Below, one piece after another: positions 1 through 4,921 of a stretch of DNA of 9,152 bases (positions are counted from its first letter, which is position 1; each line of letters starts with the position of its first letter). The position numbers and the translations under genes are program-made. This DNA is from Candidatus Dormiibacterota bacterium. Lineage in GTDB: Bacteria > Chloroflexota > Dormibacteria > Aeolococcales > Aeolococcaceae. The notes under the pieces were generated by a model. That model was not told where the DNA came from. It did no database searches and saw only the letters and a list, made by a program, of their open reading frames with translations. Location of the stretch: positions 1 to 9,152 of the forward strand of contig PLXL01000282.1 in the NCBI GenBank assembly GCA_003153215.1, in the 5' to 3' direction.

Positions 1-648
1 GCCGACGCCGGGCTCGCCGATCAGGGCAGGATTATTCTTTGTCCTCCGAGAGAGGATCTGGACCACCCGCTCGATCTCCATGGCACGGCCGATGACCGGG
101 TCCAGCTGGTTCTTCTGAGCCAGCTCGGTGAGGTCGCGGCAGAACTGGTCGAGCAGGGGGGTCTTGCTCGGCTTCTTCTGGGTCTCCTTGGAGTCCTCTT
201 CGAGGCCGGACTCGTGGAGCAGGCGTTCGATCTCGCCGCGCACCTTCTCCAGGTTGGCCCCGAGGTCCTCGAGCACGTGGGCCGCGATGCCCTCCCCCTC
301 GATGAGCAGGCCGAGCAGAAGGTGCTCGGTGCCCACGTAGTTGTTGCCCATCCGCCGGGCCTCCTCGAAGGAGATCTCGATGACCTTCTTGACCCGGGAG
401 GTGGGGATGATCTGCTGGATGATGATCCGCTCGTTGCGCCCGAGCACCGACTCGATGGTGCTGCGCACCTTGTTGATCTCGACGCCCAGGTTGTTGAGGA
501 CCTTGGCGGCCAGACCCTCACCTTCGCGCAGCAGGCCGAGCAGGAGGTGCTCGGTTCCTATGTACGAATGGTGCGAGCGCTCGGCCTCCTCCTGGGCGAG
601 GGTGAGGACCTTCTTCGCTCTCTCGGTGAACCGCTCAAAGGGATACAA
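1..648 (-). CDS. clpC: ATP-dependent Clp protease ATPase subunit ClpC, N-terminal part (cut by left edge)
   Basis: Seen: 216 codons read from 648 to base 1 and run off the left edge. The protein starts MYPFERFTERAKKVL and carries two Clp N-terminal repeats, about residues 5-70 and 80-143, each with a GTEHLLLGLL core (31-40 and 107-116). A charged linker follows (about 147-162), then LLDQFCRDLTELA, DPVIGR (183-188), and GEPGVG (211-216), the first residues of the Walker A loop. Known: ClpC is a cytosolic AAA+ Hsp100 unfoldase that feeds substrates to ClpP; its N domain docks adaptors such as ClpS. The start is TTG at 648, because it gives the usual family N-terminus and has GGAGG five bases upstream. 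An in-frame ATG at 708 would add 20 atypical residues with a poorly placed ribosome binding site. No ctsR, mcsA or mcsB lies upstream, unlike Firmicutes. Both nucleotide-binding domains lie outside the window. Confidence 0.96.
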   Translation of the reverse strand, partial: MYPFERFTERAKKVLTLAQEEAERSHHSYIGTEHLLLGLLREGEGLAAKVLNNLGVEINKVRSTIESVLGRNERIIIQQIIPTSRVKKVIEISFEEARRMGNNYVGTEHLLLGLLIEGEGIAAHVLEDLGANLEKVRGEIERLLHESGLEEDSKETQKKPSKTPLLDQFCRDLTELAQKNQLDPVIGRAMEIERVVQILSRRTKNNPALIGEPGVG

Positions 649-653
649 GACAG

Positions 654-658
654 CCTCC
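654..658 (-). promoter_or_regulatory. Ribosome binding site deciding the TTG start of clpC
   Basis: GGAGG on the minus strand lies five bases before TTG at 648. It is the only well-spaced Shine-Dalgarno core near the conserved ClpC N-terminus and supports TTG over the in-frame ATG at 708. Confidence 0.7.
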
Positions 659-723
659 GCGCCCCGCCCGGCCCCCCCACCTGGGAGGAAGGGGCCAGCT
701 CGGGACATGCTCCAACGCTCCCC

Positions 724-729
724 ATTATG
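724..729 (-). promoter_or_regulatory. Candidate -10 element for clpC
   Basis: On the minus strand this reads CATAAT, an AT-rich hexamer in a GC-rich gap, about 75 bases before the clpC start. It lies between the rpsA hairpin and clpC, where a separate clpC promoter would be expected. No convincing -35 box is seen 16-18 bases upstream, and no CtsR-, HspR- or ClgR-type operator was recognised. This is a weak call. Confidence 0.25.
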
Positions 730-788
730 CCCATCGAAGGGGTCGGCCACTCTCTCCCACGCGCATTTGAGGGAGCGGCGTGCCGAGG

Positions 789-826
789 CCGTCATCCCCG
801 GCCGTGCGAGCAGCAGGGGATGACGG
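789..826 (-). terminator. Hairpin after rpsA, probable terminator without a U-tract
   Basis: A perfect 11-bp inverted repeat: CCGTCATCCCC arms at 789-799 and 816-826 with a 16-base loop, starting about 49 bases after the rpsA stop on the minus strand. No run of T follows, so if it terminates it is of the U-less type reported in high-GC actinobacteria, or it is a 3'-end stabiliser. Position between two co-directional genes supports separation of rpsA from clpC. Confidence 0.55.
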
Positions 827-874
827 ACCTCTCCACAGCGGACGCCCGGGCGCGGGCGACCGGCCGGCGGGGTG

Positions 875-2416
875 CTACGCCTCCGGCTCGGCCTCGGCGG
901 CGGTCTCTGCTGCCGGGTCTGACGCGGCCGGCTCGGGCTCGGACGCGGACGCCTCCGCCTCAGGGGCCTCGGGTGCGGGCTCGTCGAAGGCCTCCTCGGC
1001 CTCGGCGAGAGCCTCCTCCAACACCTCCTGCGCCTCGGCCATCACCGAATCGGCTTCGGCGACGGTCTCTCCGGCGGACTTCGGCGGCTCCGCCTCTGCC
1101 TCGGTCTCCCCGGAAGCCTCCGCAAGGACCACCTCGGCCTCGGCCTCCGGCAGCGCCGCGGCCAGGAGGCTCTCGTCGAGCTCGGCCGGCGACTCCGCCA
1201 CGACCGCGACCTCCGCGACCTCCGCGGCCGCGGGCTCCGCCTCGGCCTCCGCCTCATCGTCGGACGACTCCGAGTCCTCTCCGAGGTCGTAGGTCGGCGG
1301 CACGTACTCGGCCGGCCCCTCCGGCCCGCCGCCGTGGAGCTGGCGGAGCGAGAGGCTGATCCGGCGCCGGGCGCGGTCAGCGCTCAGCACCATGACCTTG
1401 ACCTCCTCCCCGATCTTGAGGACGTCCTCGGTGCGCTCGACGTGGTCCCAGGAGAGCTCACTGATGTGCAGCAGCCCCTCGACCCCGTCGGCGATCTGGA
1501 GGAAGGCGCCGTACTTCTTGGTCTTGGTGACCTCACCGTCAACGACCTTGCCGGGCGGGAAGCGGTCCTCGATCGTGTCCCACGGGTCATCGCTCAGCTG
1601 GCGCAGCGAGAGGCTGATGCGGGAGAGCTCGGGGTCGAGCTTGATGACCTTGACCCGGACCTCGTCCCCGACGCTCAGCATGTCCGACACGTTGTTGATG
1701 CGGTCCCAGGACAGCTCGCTGATGTGGATCAGACCGTCGGCACCGCCGAGGTTGACGAAGGCACCGTAGCTGGTCAGGCCGCTCACCTTGCCGATGATCA
1801 TGTCGCCGACCTTGAGCTTCTCGAAGAGCTCCTCGCGCTGGCGCGCCCTGTCCTCGTCCTGCGCGGCGCGCTGGGAGACGATGAGCCGGTTGCGCTTGCG
1901 GTTGACCTCGAGGATCTTGACGGGGATCTTGGTCCCCACCAGCTCCATCAGGTTGCCGGAGAACTGGCGCGCCACCTGGCTGGAGGGCAGGAAGCCGCGC
2001 AGCCCCATGATGTTGACGATCAGGCCGCCCTTGTTCTGCTCGCGGACCTCGGCGTCCAGGATCTCGCCCTCCGACTCCTTCTCGGCGACCGCCTGCCAGA
2101 TCGACTCGGCGCGGGCCTTGCGGAGCGAGAGGATGACCCGCCCCTCCTCGTCCTCGGGCTGGAGGACGTACACCTTGACCCGTTCACCGGATACCAGGGT
2201 CACCGCCGCCTCGTTGCGGCCGGAGAGCTCCCGGTTGGAGATCACTCCCTCCGACTTGGCCCCGATGTCGACCAGCACCTCATCGGGATCGACCCGCACC
2301 ACGACGCCTTCGACGATGTCGCCATAGGCAAGGGACTTGACGTTGCCCTCCTCCTCGCGGAGAAGTTCCTCCATGGTGAGCGGCTCGCGCTCCGGTGTTT
2401 CGACGCTGGGGGCCAA
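875..2416 (-). CDS. rpsA: 30S ribosomal protein S1, four S1 repeats with acidic tail
   Basis: Seen: 513 residues with four S1 (OB-fold) RNA-binding repeats at about 29-100, 114-184, 201-274 and 286-360. Repeats 3 and 4 are the most canonical, each with YGAF, then GLIHISELSW or GLLHISELSW, and ending RISLSLRQL. Repeat 2 has the GLRGFLPSSQV variant usual there. Residues about 376-513 form a low-complexity Ala/Glu/Pro/Ser tail rich in acidic residues. Known: S1 binds mRNA leaders on the 30S subunit and helps initiation; high-GC Gram-positive forms commonly have four repeats plus a disordered tail, against six repeats in E. coli. The start is TTG at 2416, with AGAAGGAG four bases upstream. A GTG at 2446 lacks a ribosome binding site, and ATG at 2374 has none either. 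Because of the reduced repeat number, a general S1-domain RNA-binding role cannot be excluded. Confidence 0.94.
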   Translation of the reverse strand: MAPSVETPEREPLTMEELLREEEGNVKSLAYGDIVEGVVVRVDPDEVLVDIGAKSEGVISNRELSGRNEAAVTLVSGERVKVYVLQPEDEEGRVILSLRKARAESIWQAVAEKESEGEILDAEVREQNKGGLIVNIMGLRGFLPSSQVARQFSGNLMELVGTKIPVKILEVNRKRNRLIVSQRAAQDEDRARQREELFEKLKVGDMIIGKVSGLTSYGAFVNLGGADGLIHISELSWDRINNVSDMLSVGDEVRVKVIKLDPELSRISLSLRQLSDDPWDTIEDRFPPGKVVDGEVTKTKKYGAFLQIADGVEGLLHISELSWDHVERTEDVLKIGEEVKVMVLSADRARRRISLSLRQLHGGGPEGPAEYVPPTYDLGEDSESSDDEAEAEAEPAAAEVAEVAVVAESPAELDESLLAAALPEAEAEVVLAEASGETEAEAEPPKSAGETVAEADSVMAEAQEVLEEALAEAEEAFDEPAPEAPEAEASASEPEPAASDPAAETAAEAEPEA

Positions 2417-2420
2417 CTGT

Positions 2421-2428
2421 CTCCTTCT
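2421..2428 (-). promoter_or_regulatory. Strong ribosome binding site of rpsA, decides a TTG start
   Basis: AGAAGGAG on the minus strand, followed by ACAG and then TTG at 2416. It is the strongest Shine-Dalgarno match in the window and selects TTG over the in-frame GTG at 2446 and ATG at 2374. Confidence 0.8.
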
Positions 2429-2551
2429 GTCTCTCTCGCCGTGCACCTCGGGGGGAGCGTGCTGCCGAGGGATTTGGGCCCTGGGGCCCGGAATGGTGTC
2501 GCTTGGAGGCGAAGAACGGGCGCGTTTGCACCGTTACCGTGCGACACAGGC

Positions 2552-2560
2552 AGTCTAACA
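2552..2560 (-). promoter_or_regulatory. Candidate extended -10 promoter of rpsA
   Basis: On the minus strand this reads TGTTAGACT, a match to the extended -10 pattern TG-N-TANNNT. The -35 region has no clear TTGACA. Transcription would start near 2545, giving a leader of about 130 bases before the TTG start of rpsA. A second, weaker -10-like hexamer, GATAGT, lies at 2663-2668 on the same strand. The rest of the 2417-2746 gap holds no gene I can support. Confidence 0.35.
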
Positions 2561-2746
2561 GGGTACCGCGACAGGACCGAGAGGGGCGATGCAACCCGCC
2601 CGCGCGGTGCGGACGCGGGCCTCAGGCCGGTGACGGCGCAACCATCCGACCGGTGAAAACGCACTATCCGCCGCGGCGATGGCGGGGTGTGACCTGATGC
2701 CGGTAGGTGGGCCATCCGCCCGCCGGCGGCCACTGTCAGGAGATCG

Positions 2747-2768
2747 TTGCACCCCGTGACCGGGGCAA
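2747..2768. repeat. Bulged hairpin in the rpsA / zinc-ribbon divergent region
   Basis: TTG, then a two-base bulge, CCCCG, a TGAC loop, CGGGG, then CAA: eight base pairs in 22 bases. No T-tract follows on either strand. It overlaps a TTGCAC hexamer that could serve as a plus-strand -35 box for the downstream small gene, so it may be an operator or an RNA hairpin. Function is not known. Confidence 0.4.
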
Positions 2769-2773
2769 TACAG

Positions 2774-2829
2774 GACCCTCGGGGATGGCGTCGCACCGCC
2801 ATGCGACCCTCGGTGACGCCATGAGGGTC
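2774..2829 (+). promoter_or_regulatory. Long stem-loop enclosing the start codon of the zinc-ribbon gene
   Basis: Left arm GACCCTC (2774-2780), a GGGG bulge, and ATGGCGTCGC (2785-2794). Right arm GGTGACGCCAT (from 2813) continues into GAGGGTC (2823-2829). Total: 17 pairs, one of them G-U, with an 18-base loop. The ATG at 2821 is fully paired. A second copy of GACCCTCGG at 2805-2813, inside the loop, can pair with the same GAGGGTC, and smaller hairpins (2785-2802 and 2790-2807) compete. This layout suits translational control, but no ligand class is recognised. Confidence 0.4.
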
Positions 2830-3033
2830 ACGATCACCTGCGAAGAGTGTGGGCACAAGCACCGGCTCGAGCGCCGCATCAGCGAGCCGGGGCCGATCTG
2901 GATCATCTGCCACAACTGCGAGCTGCCGCTCCAGGCAGTTCTCGAGGGGCCGACCGCCGCCCGCCAGGCTGAGACCGCCTTCGCGGTGTGGAAGGACATC
3001 TTCAAGCTCTCCGACGTGGGATCGGCCAGCTAG
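2821..3033 (+). CDS. Small double-CxxC zinc-ribbon protein of unknown function
   Basis: Seen: 70 residues beginning MRVTITCEECGHKH. Two CxxC knuckles, C7/C10 and C30/C33, sit 19 residues apart, the spacing of a treble-clef or zinc-ribbon fold. A hydrophobic PIWIIC strand leads into the second knuckle. The C-terminal half is a probable amphipathic helix (ARQAETAFAVWKDIFKL). Inference: a small cytosolic zinc-binding protein, perhaps nucleic-acid or protein binding. I do not recognise the family. The start at 2821 puts the first knuckle at the usual distance from the N-terminus. In-frame ATGs at 2785 and 2707 would add 12 or 38 residues without conserved-looking features, and none of the three has a convincing ribosome binding site. 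The start codon lies in a long stem-loop. The gene is divergent from rpsA and 95 bases before clpS, so it could share regulation with either. Confidence 0.72.
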   Translation: MRVTITCEECGHKHRLERRISEPGPIWIICHNCELPLQAVLEGPTAARQAETAFAVWKDIFKLSDVGSAS

Positions 3034-3073
3034 GGCTCCGACCCTCGGCCTCCCTTCCCGGACCGGCTTCCCT

Positions 3074-3095
3074 TCTGGTTCCGCTCTGGTTCCGC
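3074..3095. repeat. Perfect tandem 11-bp direct repeat upstream of clpS
   Basis: TCTGGTTCCGC occurs twice back to back, at 3074-3084 and 3085-3095. The unit is about one helical turn and ends 18 bases before a -10-like hexamer, where a -35 box would lie. It could be a regulator binding site in phase on one face of the helix, or a replication-slippage duplication. Confidence 0.6.
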
Positions 3096-3113
3096 GTTCG
3101 CCTTCGAGTGGAC

Positions 3114-3119
3114 TAACCT
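3114..3119 (+). promoter_or_regulatory. Candidate -10 of the clpS cluster, possibly giving a leaderless mRNA
   Basis: TAACCT fits the actinobacterial TANNNT -10 pattern and ends nine bases before the ATG at 3129. If used, the transcript would start at or within a few bases of the clpS start codon. GAAGG three bases before the ATG could alternatively be a short-spaced ribosome binding site on a longer transcript. No good -35 box is seen; the tandem repeat occupies that place. Confidence 0.35.
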
Positions 3120-3128
3120 TGAAGGCCG

Positions 3129-3440
3129 ATGGCACCGTCGACAGCGCAGCCTCCCGCCCCTGCAGAGACGCCCATCGAGACCCCGGCGGGCAGCGAGCAC
3201 ACTCTCCGCGAGCCGGGCTGGGACGTGCTGGTCTGGAACGACCCAATCACGCTGATGTCGTACGTGGTCCTGGTCTTCCGGCGGCTCTTCGGTTACGACT
3301 TCGACACGGCGACGAGATTGATGCTGCAGGTGCACCACGAGGGCAAGGCGGTGGTCGCCACCCAGCCCCGGGAGCAGGCCGAGGTCTCGGTGTCCCGCCT
3401 CCATGGCTTTGGTCTCCAGGCGACCATGGGCCGCGGGTAG
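3129..3440 (+). CDS. clpS: ATP-dependent Clp protease adaptor ClpS
   Basis: Seen: 103 residues. A Pro/Ala/Thr-rich flexible N-terminal arm (about 1-25) is followed by the ClpS core: WDVLVWNDPITLMSYV (31-46), FRRLFGYD (50-57), then LMLQVHHEGKAVV (64-76) and LHGFGLQATM (91-100). Known: ClpS binds N-terminal hydrophobic residues of N-degron substrates and hands them to the N domain of ClpA or ClpC. The pocket residues known from E. coli are kept: N37 and D38 (N34/D35), M43 (M40), M65 (M62), V68 (V65) and H69 (H66). Length is normal. The next gene, DUF2017, starts seven bases after this stop, an order well known in actinobacteria. Its partner clpC is encoded at the left end of the window on the other strand. 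The ATG start is used because it lies just after a -10-like TAACCT and GAAGG. Confidence 0.95.
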   Translation: MAPSTAQPPAPAETPIETPAGSEHTLREPGWDVLVWNDPITLMSYVVLVFRRLFGYDFDTATRLMLQVHHEGKAVVATQPREQAEVSVSRLHGFGLQATMGRG

Positions 3441-3447
3441 GACGCCG

Positions 3448-3897
3448 GTGGCAGAGGTCCGCAAGCGGCGCGGACGGATCCAGCTCCATCTCGACACCGA
3501 TGAGAGGGCTGCCCTCCTGATGATCGTGGAGCAGCTCGCCCCGAGCCTCGGCCAGGTCCGCCGGACCGTCCCCGTCGCCTACGACGATCCCGAGTTCCAG
3601 GCCGAGTACGACCGCTGGGTGCGCCCCGAGGTCGAGCGGAGCCGGGAGGCCGACCTCGACGTCATCCGGGACTGCATCGGCTCGGGGGAGGACGTGACCG
3701 TGCTCACCGAGGAACAGGCTCTTGCCTGGGCACGCGGCCTCAACCTGCTGCGGGTCACCGCCGGCGGCCTGATGGGAGTGGAGGAGGACGGCTGGGAGCA
3801 GCAGGCGGACGACGCCCTGCGTCGCTCCCCGGAGTTCCGGGTGCTGCTCGCCCTCGGCCTCATCCAAGAGGAGCTGATCGCCGTCCTGGAGGGGTAG
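3448..3897 (+). CDS. DUF2017 family protein, ClpS-associated
   Basis: Seen: 149 residues, no signal peptide or membrane segment, mostly helical by composition. It has an N-terminal basic strand (VRKRRGRIQLHL), a helix LLMIVEQL (23-30), a YDDPEFQAEYDRWVRP patch (45-60), and a C-terminal helix ending LIQEELIAVLEG. Known: DUF2017 proteins lie directly after clpS in many actinobacteria; their function is not established. Inference: an accessory of the ClpS/ClpC pathway, based on linkage only. I chose GTG at 3448 because it starts seven bases after the clpS stop with TAGGA placed correctly. An in-frame ATG at 3403 would overlap clpS by 38 bases and add 15 unlikely residues. The following gene starts two bases after this stop, so translation is probably coupled. 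Confidence 0.85.
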   Translation: MAEVRKRRGRIQLHLDTDERAALLMIVEQLAPSLGQVRRTVPVAYDDPEFQAEYDRWVRPEVERSREADLDVIRDCIGSGEDVTVLTEEQALAWARGLNLLRVTAGGLMGVEEDGWEQQADDALRRSPEFRVLLALGLIQEELIAVLEG

Positions 3898-3899
3898 GG

Positions 3900-4682
3900 G
3901 TGACGCGAGCTGCGGCGCCCTGGTCGCGTCACAATGGCCGACCAATGGCCGCTGAGCTGCTGCCGATCCGCTGGGTGGACATCCCGCGGGGGAGCGTGGA
4001 GCGCGGGACCCCGGCCGAAGAGATTGACTGGGTGGTCGCGAGACACTGCGACCTCAAGCTGCCCCGCCATTTCTTCGCCAAGGAAGCGCCCAGGGAGATG
4101 GTCGCGGTCGACCCTTTCCGCATCTCGCTGACACCAGTCACAAATGTCATCTGGCAGCTCTTCTCAGAGAGGACTGGCCGCGCCTTTGCACTGAGTGCCC
4201 CCGCCGACCATCCGGTCAGCGACCGCAGCTGGGACGAGGCGGTGGACTTCTGCGCGTGGGCGTCGGAGGTCACCGGCCTGCCGATCCGACTCCCCGCGGA
4301 GTTCGAGTGGGAGCGAGCCGCCCGTGGGGACGATGCGCGCGAGTACCCGTGGGGGAACGCGTTCGATGCGCGCCGGGCCAACCTCGCTGAGCTCGGCATC
4401 GGGACCACCATCCAGGCCGGCGCCCTTCCGGCCGGCGCCAGTCCCTTCGGAGTCCTCGATATGGCGGGCAACGTCGACGAGTGGACCTCCACCGTCTACG
4501 CACCCTACCCGGGAGCACCTCCGGAGGTGCCTCAGGTGGAGGGCTGGGCGTCGAATCCCCACGTGACGCGAGGCGGCGGCTTCCGCCACCATCGCGACCT
4601 CGCCCGCTGCGCGCGCCGTCACGCCCTCTACCCGCCCGCCGCCGGCGCTGGAGTGCGCCTGGTAACGGCGGTCACGCCCTGA
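3900..4682 (+). CDS. Formylglycine-generating-enzyme-like (SUMF1 fold) protein lacking catalytic cysteines
   Basis: Seen: 260 residues with the SUMF1/FGE signature order: VDIPRGSVERGTP (26-38), VDPFRISLTPVTN (70-82), LPAEFEWERAARG (131-143), YPWGNAFDARRANL (149-162), GASPFGVLDMAGNVDEWT (179-196), YAPYPG (200-205) and RGGGFRHHRDLARC (224-237). Known: true FGE oxidises a sulfatase cysteine using a C-x4-C pair after the GG[SG][FY] turn. By my alignment those positions are H230 and A235, so sulfatase activation is unlikely. Other family members use the fold for different chemistry or for binding. No EgtB DinB-like domain is present and no signal peptide is visible. The GTG start at 3900 is two bases after DUF2017 with GGAGG upstream; ATG at 3945 is an alternative without a ribosome binding site. 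Codon use (ACA, AAT, ATT, AGA in places) looks less GC-rich than in the neighbours, hinting at later acquisition. Substrate is unknown. Confidence 0.88.
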   Translation: MTRAAAPWSRHNGRPMAAELLPIRWVDIPRGSVERGTPAEEIDWVVARHCDLKLPRHFFAKEAPREMVAVDPFRISLTPVTNVIWQLFSERTGRAFALSAPADHPVSDRSWDEAVDFCAWASEVTGLPIRLPAEFEWERAARGDDAREYPWGNAFDARRANLAELGIGTTIQAGALPAGASPFGVLDMAGNVDEWTSTVYAPYPGAPPEVPQVEGWASNPHVTRGGGFRHHRDLARCARRHALYPPAAGAGVRLVTAVTP

Positions 4683-4738
4683 CCTGAGGGACGACAAGCC
4701 CGGCCGAACGCTCCTGAGGCTCGGCACACGCCAGGAGA

Positions 4739-4862
4739 CGCGGGGGTGCGTGCGCAGCGAAGGCTTTGCGCAGGCGGCAGTTGCAATGCCGCCGAGCAGA
4801 GGACGCCGAGCGCCAGTCTGGGCGCTCGGACGGCCGGGCCGAAGCGAAGCACCACCCCCACG
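4739..4862. other. Multi-hairpin element between convergent genes, possible structured RNA or termination region
   Basis: Within the 239-bp gap 4683-4921, four helices nest. P1 is GGGGGTG (4742-4748) with CACCCCC (4853-4859), extended by two pairs beyond one mismatch. P2 is TGCGCAGC (4751-4758), a GAAG loop, and GC-TT-TGCGCA (4763-4772). P3, abutting P2, is GGCGGCA (4773-4779) with TGCCGCC (4787-4793). P4 is CCGAGCGCC (4806-4814) with GGCGCTCGG (4821-4829). Together they draw a branched junction closed by P1. It is too long for a tRNA and matches no RNA family I recognise. Chance pairing is common at this GC, so this is tentative. The rest of the gap shows no gene. Confidence 0.4.
4806..4829. 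terminator. Strong hairpin, possible bidirectional terminator
   Basis: Perfect 9-bp GC-rich stem with a six-base AGTCTG loop. It lies 124 bases after the SUMF1-like stop on the plus strand and about 93 bases after the nadC stop on the minus strand, the expected place for a shared terminator of convergent operons. There is no T-tract on either side, so function is inferred from position and stem strength. Confidence 0.45.
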
Positions 4863-4921
4863 GCTCCGCGCTCGCGCGTACACCGTCGCCCTAGCCGACC
4901 GTACCGACGCGTGACCCGACG

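Noticed and set aside
214..1359. Plus-strand open frame opposite clpC and the rpsA tail
   Set aside because: Its second half is an Arg/Pro low-complexity shadow of the Ala/Glu tail, and its first half mirrors ClpC in antisense.
1334..2656. Long open frame on the plus strand (about 440 codons) opposite rpsA
   Set aside because: It is antisense to clear S1 domains, has biased Asp/Leu/Val composition typical of reverse-strand reading in GC-rich DNA, and shows no recognisable motif.
2653..2668. Possible Zur-type half-site (TGAAAACG) before the zinc-ribbon gene
   Set aside because: Only one half resembles a Zur box. No inverted partner is seen, so there is no support for zinc-responsive control.
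2640..2720. Possible riboswitch (TPP-like GACCTGATGCCGG and B12-like GCCACTG fragments)
   Set aside because: The fragments are isolated. The remaining conserved core of either riboswitch is absent, and the downstream gene is not a transport or biosynthesis gene for those cofactors.
2720..2729. Palindrome CCGCCGGCGG
   Set aside because: A short GC-only palindrome expected by chance in this composition; no second copy in a regulatory position.
4742..4859. tRNA or tmRNA in the convergent gap
   Set aside because: The 7-bp closing stem and three arms invite the idea, but the length, arm spacing, lack of a T-loop GTTC motif and lack of an anticodon arm of correct size rule out a tRNA.
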